From Acholeplasmatales bacterium (lineage in GTDB: Bacteria > Bacillota_I > Bacilli_A > Acholeplasmatales > Anaeroplasmataceae), in the NCBI GenBank assembly GCA_024681175.1, contig JAILBI010000228.1, positions 1 to 9,406 of the forward strand: DNA of 9,406 nucleotides, in the 5' to 3' direction. Made by a program: the position numbers and the translations under genes. The notes under the pieces were generated by a model. The model did not search any database. It was not told the origin of the DNA and saw nothing but the letters and a program-made list of their open reading frames with translations. Below, in pieces: positions 5,220-9,406 of this stretch; position 1 is the first letter of the stretch; the number at the start of each line of letters is the position of its first letter.

Positions 5220-6023
5220 ATGGAAAATATAAATTCAAAAATATCAATCAAAAATTTATATTTTGATTATATTGATAAAAAATCACGCTTTGGTGCTTTA
5301 GAGGATGTTAATTTAGATATTAAAGAAGGTGAATTTGTCTGCATCCTAGGTTCATCAGGATGCGGTAAATCAACATTATTAAGTATCTTAAATGGTCTTA
5401 ATAAAGCTAAAAGTGGTGAAATATTTATTGATGGAAAAAAGGTAGAAGGTCCTGGTATTGATAGAGCAATGGTATTCCAGCAGTATTCATTATTTCCTTG
5501 GTTAACAGTAAAAGGAAATGTGAAATTTGGAATTGACCAAAGTGGTAAAAAATATTCAAGAAAAGAAAAGGATCTTAAAGCAGAAAATTATGTAAGACAG
5601 GTTGGTCTTTATGGAGCAATATCAAAATATCCTTCTGAATTATCAGGAGGTATGCAGCAAAGAGTTGCAATTGCTCGTGCTTTAGCAGTAGAAAGTGATA
5701 TTTTATTACTTGATGAGCCTTTTTCAGCAATTGATCCTAGATTAAGATTAGAGCTTCAGGAGCTTGTTTCAAAATTATCTAAGGATAATCATAAAACAGT
5801 TGTGTTTGTAACACATGATGTTGATGAAGCAATCTTACTTGCAGATAGAATTGTTGTAATGGAGCCTAAAAAGATTAAAGCAATCTTAAATGTAGAATTT
5901 CCACATCCAAGATTAAGAGATGAGCTTGTTGGCAAAGAAGAATATGAAAACCTTCATAGAAAATTAATTTCACTTTTCTATGATGATGTTGAAAAAGAAA
6001 TTGATGGTGGTGTTTCATTATGA
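5220..6023 (+). CDS. ABC transporter ATPase, NitT/TauT/SsuB type
   Basis: A 267-residue cytoplasmic ATP-binding subunit that powers the importer. Walker A is GSSGCGKST at 44-52, the Q-loop is in VFQQYSLFPWLTV (85-97), the signature is LSGGMQQ at 141-147, Walker B is ILLLDEP at 161-167 with the catalytic E166, and the switch His is H199 in FVTHD. The QQYSLFPWLTV stretch and the overall length are typical of the nitrate/taurine/sulfonate subfamily (SsuB, TauB, NrtD). Translation is probably coupled to the preceding cysteine synthase gene (4-base gap) and to the permease (4-base ATGA overlap). Its TGA stop inside that overlap is the evidence that TGA is not read as Trp in this organism. Confidence 0.95.
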   Translation: MENINSKISIKNLYFDYIDKKSRFGALEDVNLDIKEGEFVCILGSSGCGKSTLLSILNGLNKAKSGEIFIDGKKVEGPGIDRAMVFQQYSLFPWLTVKGNVKFGIDQSGKKYSRKEKDLKAENYVRQVGLYGAISKYPSELSGGMQQRVAIARALAVESDILLLDEPFSAIDPRLRLELQELVSKLSKDNHKTVVFVTHDVDEAILLADRIVVMEPKKIKAILNVEFPHPRLRDELVGKEEYENLHRKLISLFYDDVEKEIDGGVSL

Positions 6024-7012
6024 TGCAAGAAGAGAAAAAACAAAATAAAGTATTATCAGCTATCATTAGTTTTTTAAAAAAGACATTCACATTAGAAAAA
6101 TCACATTTAATTGGTATAGGTATAGTAATTACATTATTTGCATTAGATATAATCTTAGCTTATACATTAGGTTATCAAACAAAGCATAAATATACATATG
6201 AAGCAACACCATATGTTGTTGCTTTATCAGTAATATTAATTTTGTATTTTATCAAATTGTTCGCATCTAAAAAGAAAAGTGCTACAGATTTAACAATTGT
6301 AATATTCACATTCTTTGGAATATGGGATGTAGCATTTAAGCTAGGTTGGATTACTAATGATATATTAGTTCCATCACCTGAAGGATTATTTAATGTATTT
6401 TATACAAAGCATACAGAAATATTAACTGATATATGGTTATCATTAAAATTATTATTCTGGGGCTTTTTATTAGGTATTGTACTAGGTACAGTACTTGGTC
6501 TTGTTGCAGGCTGGTTTGCAAGAGTAAGAGAGGTAGTAATACCTATTTCTAATGCAATTACATTATTACCACCATTATTATTCTCAGCTTATTTAATCAT
6601 GACACTTGATACATTTAAGCAAGCAGCTATTGCAGTAATATTCTTTGCAGTATTCTGGCCTACATTACAAGGTACAGTTGCAAGAGTATCAAGAATTGAT
6701 AAAAAGATTATTGAAGCCGCAAAGGTAATGGGTGTTGGAAATGTTGGAATGCTATTTAAAGTAATATTTCCATACTGCTTACCAGAGATCATTAGAAGTG
6801 TTTCAAAAAGCTTAAGAGGCGCATTTATGTGTCTCGCAGGAGCTGAAATGCTTGGTATTAATGGTGGTGTTGGATTCTTTATTGAAAAATATAAATCATT
6901 TGCTGATTTTAGAGTAGTATTAGCTGGTATTGTAACAATTGGTGTAGTTACTACAGTAATTGATTTAATTGTTACAAAGGTTGAAAAAGCTTTAATTAAA
7001 TGGAACTACTAA
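6020..7012 (+). CDS. ABC transporter permease, NitT/TauT/SsuC type, with N-terminal membrane extension
   Basis: A 330-residue integral membrane protein forming the channel of the importer, presumably as a homodimer with two ATPase subunits. The core (about residues 110-330) looks like SsuC/TauC: VPSPEGLF (117-124), several membrane segments between 140 and 215, the cytoplasmic EAA loop EAAKVMGVG at 232-240 that docks the ATPase, and a final hydrophobic helix (about 300-318). Compared with the usual 250-275 residues it has extra N-terminal sequence with hydrophobic segments at about 30-50, 64-82 and 90-106. The start overlaps the ATPase stop as ATGA (6020-6023); a second ATG follows directly at 6023, so the first Met is not certain. 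The specificity cannot be read from the permease. Confidence 0.94.
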   Translation: MMQEEKKQNKVLSAIISFLKKTFTLEKSHLIGIGIVITLFALDIILAYTLGYQTKHKYTYEATPYVVALSVILILYFIKLFASKKKSATDLTIVIFTFFGIWDVAFKLGWITNDILVPSPEGLFNVFYTKHTEILTDIWLSLKLLFWGFLLGIVLGTVLGLVAGWFARVREVVIPISNAITLLPPLLFSAYLIMTLDTFKQAAIAVIFFAVFWPTLQGTVARVSRIDKKIIEAAKVMGVGNVGMLFKVIFPYCLPEIIRSVSKSLRGAFMCLAGAEMLGINGGVGFFIEKYKSFADFRVVLAGIVTIGVVTTVIDLIVTKVEKALIKWNY

Positions 7013-7021
7013 GGAGTTATT

Positions 7022-7954
7022 ATGGGAAAGATATATGATAATATTTTAGAAACAATTGGACATACTCCAATTGTAAGATTACATAGAATAGAAAAAGAAT
7101 ATAATTTGAAAGCAAAATTATTTGCAAAAGTTGATTTTTTTAATCCAGGTGGATCTATTAAAGATAGAATGGCACTTGGAATGGTTGAGGCAGCTGAAAA
7201 AGAAGGATTATTAAAGGAAGGTGGCATGATTATTGAAGGATCAAGTGGAAACACAGGTATTGGTCTTGCCTTAGTTGGTGCTGCAAAAGGATATAAGGTC
7301 AAAATTTGTATGCCAGAAAATATGAGCCATGAGCGTGTTGTATTATTAAAAGCTTATGGTGCTGATGTTTATTTAACTCCAAGCAACCAATCAATGGCTG
7401 GTGGTGCTAAAAAGACTGATGAATTATTGCTACAATATCCTGATGCATTTACACCAAGACAAGGTAAAAATCCTAATAATCCAGGCTCACATTATAAAAC
7501 TACAGGTCCTGAAATTTGGGATGATATGGATGGTAATGTAGACATTTTAGTTGCTACATCAGGTACAGGTGGAACAATATCTGGTACAGGTAGATATTTA
7601 AGAGAACAAAAGCCTGATATTAAAATTGTTGCAGTAGAACCACTTGGCTCACCACTTTTAAATGGTGGTGTACATGGACCACATAAAATACAAGGTATTG
7701 GTGGTGGTGCAACACCTGAAACAACAGATCAATCATTATTTGATGAAGTAATTGATGTATCAGATGATGATGCTTACTTTTTTGCAAGATTATCACCTAA
7801 AAAGGAAGGTATCTTAATTGGTATATCTGCTGGAGCTGCATTATATGCTGCAGTAGAGGTTGCAAAAAGAGAAGAAAATAAGGACAAAAACATTGTAGTT
7901 ATTTTCCCTGATGGTGGCGATCATTATTTATCAAGTGATTTATATGAGGATTAA
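7022..7954 (+). CDS. Cysteine synthase-like PLP enzyme 2 (divergent CysK/CBS family)
   Basis: A 310-residue fold type II PLP enzyme, the same length as the first cysteine synthase of the operon, but clearly different in the active site. The PLP lysine (K47 in NPGGSIKDR) and the phosphate loop GTGGT (181-185) are intact. Three changes stand out: the substrate loop reads EGSSGNTG (72-79) instead of EPTSGNTG; the Gln-Phe contact reads R-Q-G (146-148) instead of G-Q-F; and GISSGAA and PDSGE have become GISAGAA (267-273) and PDGGD (296-300). The family includes O-acetylserine sulfhydrylase, O-phosphoserine-using enzymes and β-synthases that use homocysteine or other nucleophiles. I infer a different donor or nucleophile from cysteine synthase 1, but cannot say which. 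The ribosome binding site AAGGAG (7011-7016) overlaps the permease stop, and the next gene starts 2 bases after its own stop. Confidence 0.87.
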   Translation: MGKIYDNILETIGHTPIVRLHRIEKEYNLKAKLFAKVDFFNPGGSIKDRMALGMVEAAEKEGLLKEGGMIIEGSSGNTGIGLALVGAAKGYKVKICMPENMSHERVVLLKAYGADVYLTPSNQSMAGGAKKTDELLLQYPDAFTPRQGKNPNNPGSHYKTTGPEIWDDMDGNVDILVATSGTGGTISGTGRYLREQKPDIKIVAVEPLGSPLLNGGVHGPHKIQGIGGGATPETTDQSLFDEVIDVSDDDAYFFARLSPKKEGILIGISAGAALYAAVEVAKREENKDKNIVVIFPDGGDHYLSSDLYED

Positions 7955-7956
7955 TT

Positions 7957-8955
7957 ATGAGTGAAATTTCTTGTAGCTTAGCAAATAGAAAAATAAATAA
8001 TAAAAATTATGTTGAATCATTAAAAACAGAACATGGTGAAGGTGGTAAATTTGTAAGACAAAAAAATAGATTTACTACACCTTTTGGAGATAAAGAAGGA
8101 GAGCTTCCAGTTGAGGCTAATAGATATAGATTAATATGGGCTCCTGTTTGTCCTTGGGCACATAGATCAATCATTGTAAGAAGTCTTTTAGGCTTAGAGG
8201 ATGTAATAAGTGTTGGAACACTTGATCCTGTAAGACCTGATACACCTACATCTGATTGGGCATTTACACTTGATAAGGATGGAGTTGATCCAGTTTTAGG
8301 TGTTCACCTATTAAGTGAATTATATTTAAAAACTGACCCAGAATATAATGGAAGACCTACAGTACCATGTGTAGTAGATCTTAAAACAAAAAAGGTAGTA
8401 AATAATGATTATTTTAATTTAACTAGATATTGGGAAACTAAATGGACTAAATTTCATAAAAAAGGTGCACCTGATTTATATCCAGTAGAATTAAGAGAAG
8501 AAATAGATAAATTTAATGATGATCTATTTGATAAAGTAAATAATGGTGTATATAAAGCAGGCTTTGCAAGAAGCCAAGAGGCTTATGAGGATGCGGTAAT
8601 GAATGTATTTAAAAAATTTGATGAGCTTGAAGAAAGATTATCACATTCAAGATATTTATTTGGAGATAAAATAACCGAATCTGATATAAGATTATATGTT
8701 ACATTAGTAAGATTTGATATTGCATATCATAATGCATTTAAGGTTAATTTAAAAACCTTAAAGGAATATAAAAATTTATGGGGCTATGCAAGAGATTTGT
8801 ACCAAACTAAAGGATTTGGAGACACAACAAATTTTGATACAATAAAGAAGCATTATCACCTTTGCTGTGTATCAAATCCATATAAAATATTACCTTTAGG
8901 TCCAAATTTAGATGAATGGAATTCTAAACATAATAGAGATAGAGAATATAAATAA
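7957..8955 (+). CDS. Glutathionyl-hydroquinone-reductase-like protein 2 (GST/Ecm4/YqjG family)
   Basis: A 332-residue protein of normal length for the YqjG/Ecm4 family, which reduces glutathionyl-hydroquinones and related thioether conjugates through a reactive Cys. CPWAHR is intact at 65-70 (C65 catalytic), preceded by NRYRLIWAPV as in the family. VPCVVD (136-141) carries the cis-Pro. The glutathione-binding Asn-Glu-Ser is again replaced, by N-D-Y at 150-152, the same change as in the first paralog. The helical domain has APDLYPVELR, SRYLFGDKITESDIRLYVTLVRFD, and RDLYQ followed by IKKHYHLC and LGP near the C-terminus, all good family landmarks including the Tyr-containing segments that bind the substrate ring in known members. 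It ends in WNSK with DR, shared with paralog 1. TGAGGA (7945-7950) within the end of the preceding gene is a modest ribosome binding site, and translation is probably coupled. A thiol other than glutathione is plausible for this lineage. Confidence 0.92.
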   Translation: MSEISCSLANRKINNKNYVESLKTEHGEGGKFVRQKNRFTTPFGDKEGELPVEANRYRLIWAPVCPWAHRSIIVRSLLGLEDVISVGTLDPVRPDTPTSDWAFTLDKDGVDPVLGVHLLSELYLKTDPEYNGRPTVPCVVDLKTKKVVNNDYFNLTRYWETKWTKFHKKGAPDLYPVELREEIDKFNDDLFDKVNNGVYKAGFARSQEAYEDAVMNVFKKFDELEERLSHSRYLFGDKITESDIRLYVTLVRFDIAYHNAFKVNLKTLKEYKNLWGYARDLYQTKGFGDTTNFDTIKKHYHLCCVSNPYKILPLGPNLDEWNSKHNRDREYK

Positions 8956-8972
8956 TTAAAGGAGTAAATCTT

Positions 8973-9406
8973 ATGAGTATTATTTATAAAAATAATATAG
9001 AAGAAAAAGATTATAAAGATGCATATAAATTACAAAATGATAATTATTTTAAATCATATGATGATTTTAAATATGCACTTGATAATACAAGATACATAGT
9101 ATCAGCATATATAGATAATAAGCTTGTAGGATTTGCAAGAGCTTTGTCAGAGGGTGTTGAAACTGCATTTATAATTGGTACATATTCTTTAGAATATGAT
9201 ATTAGACTAAATTTAATAAAAGAATTAGAAAAATTATTAATAGGCAAAAGAAAAATGCTTTTTGCAAATCCTAATGATATTAAATTATATGAAGAATTAG
9301 GCTATTTAAGATGCAAAAATGCATATACATATATTAATTTTGATATTAATAAATTTAATAATTATTTTTTACCATTAAATTATAAATTTGAAACAGAATT
9401 TTATAG
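8973..9406 (+). CDS. GNAT-like acetyltransferase, C-terminally cut by the window
   Basis: An open frame of 144 codons running off the right edge, started by ATG at 8973 with AAAGGAG at 8958-8964, 17 bases behind the preceding gene. The order of elements fits a small GNAT domain: a helical N-terminus, the strand pair YIVSAYIDNKLVGFARAL (about 41-58), a following strand (about 64-69), a helix NLIKELEKLL (about 80-89) and the typical closing motif LYEELGYLRCKNAYTY (about 106-121). The acetyl-CoA pyrophosphate loop (Gln/Arg-x-x-Gly-x-Gly/Ala) expected before the helix is not recognisable; the sequence there is YDIRL. It may therefore be an inactive or unusual member. The last residues after the GNAT end look like the beginning of a further segment. 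In Bacillus, small acetyltransferases take part in salvage of S-modified cysteines, which would suit this operon, but this is only an analogy. Confidence 0.7.
   Translation, partial: MSIIYKNNIEEKDYKDAYKLQNDNYFKSYDDFKYALDNTRYIVSAYIDNKLVGFARALSEGVETAFIIGTYSLEYDIRLNLIKELEKLLIGKRKMLFANPNDIKLYEELGYLRCKNAYTYINFDINKFNNYFLPLNYKFETEFY

Noticed and set aside
6011..6030. TGA read as tryptophan (Mycoplasma code)
   Set aside because: TGA at 6021-6023 ends the ATPase at a normal length within an ATGA overlap with the permease start, and tryptophans in all genes are TGG.
1..9406. CRISPR arrays, insertion sequences, tRNA or rRNA genes
   Set aside because: No regularly spaced direct repeats, no transposase-like frame and no tRNA-like cloverleaf or rRNA stretch was recognised on either strand.

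Overview
The window looks like an AT-rich Bacillota chromosome, most likely one of the small-genome Bacilli (Erysipelotrichales, RF39 or Acholeplasma-like gut lineages). The reasons are very low GC, AGA/ATA-rich codon use, strong AAAGGAG-type ribosome binding sites, short-armed intrinsic terminators and a lipoprotein signal of Gram-positive type. TGA acts as a stop (it ends the ABC ATPase inside an ATGA overlap) and Trp is TGG, so this is not the Mycoplasma code. Every gene I can support lies on the plus strand. I could not search databases, so the lineage is an inference.

Region 1 (1-1524) is the end of one transcription unit: the C-terminus of a PAP2-family membrane phosphatase, then a tandem HD / HD-GYP phosphohydrolase, closed by a good intrinsic terminator.

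Region 2 (1525-1846) has no large gene but is the most interesting part. It holds an extended -10 promoter, a short dyad element just after the start site, and a strongly Shine-Dalgarno-served 27-codon ORF of which 15 residues are Cys or Met (6 Cys, 9 Met). A U-tract intrinsic terminator follows, before the first structural gene. The second half of the small ORF can pair with the ascending arm of this terminator to form a competing, longer hairpin. This is the layout of a ribosome-mediated transcription attenuator sensing Cys and/or Met charging, and it gives the operon an explicit sulfur-amino-acid logic.

Region 3 (1847-9406) is one tightly packed operon: a divergent glutathionyl-hydroquinone-reductase-like (GST/Ecm4/YqjG family) protein; a NitT/TauT/SsuA-type lipoprotein binding protein; a structured 75-nt gap; cysteine synthase 1; the ABC ATPase; the ABC permease; cysteine synthase 2; a second, more canonical YqjG-like protein; and a GNAT-like protein that runs off the end. 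The order is nearly mirror-symmetric (GST-like, transporter and CysK in the middle, CysK, GST-like).

Working model (inference): the transporter brings in an organosulfur compound, the two thioredoxin-fold YqjG-like proteins release or transfer its sulfur by thiol chemistry, and two non-equivalent cysteine synthases fix the sulfur (or another nucleophile) onto an activated serine. Expression is released when cysteine or methionine is short. Both YqjG-like proteins lack the Glu-Ser pair that holds glutathione in this family, so they may use another thiol or act directly on the imported compound. No SsuD-type monooxygenase or serine acetyltransferase is seen in the window.
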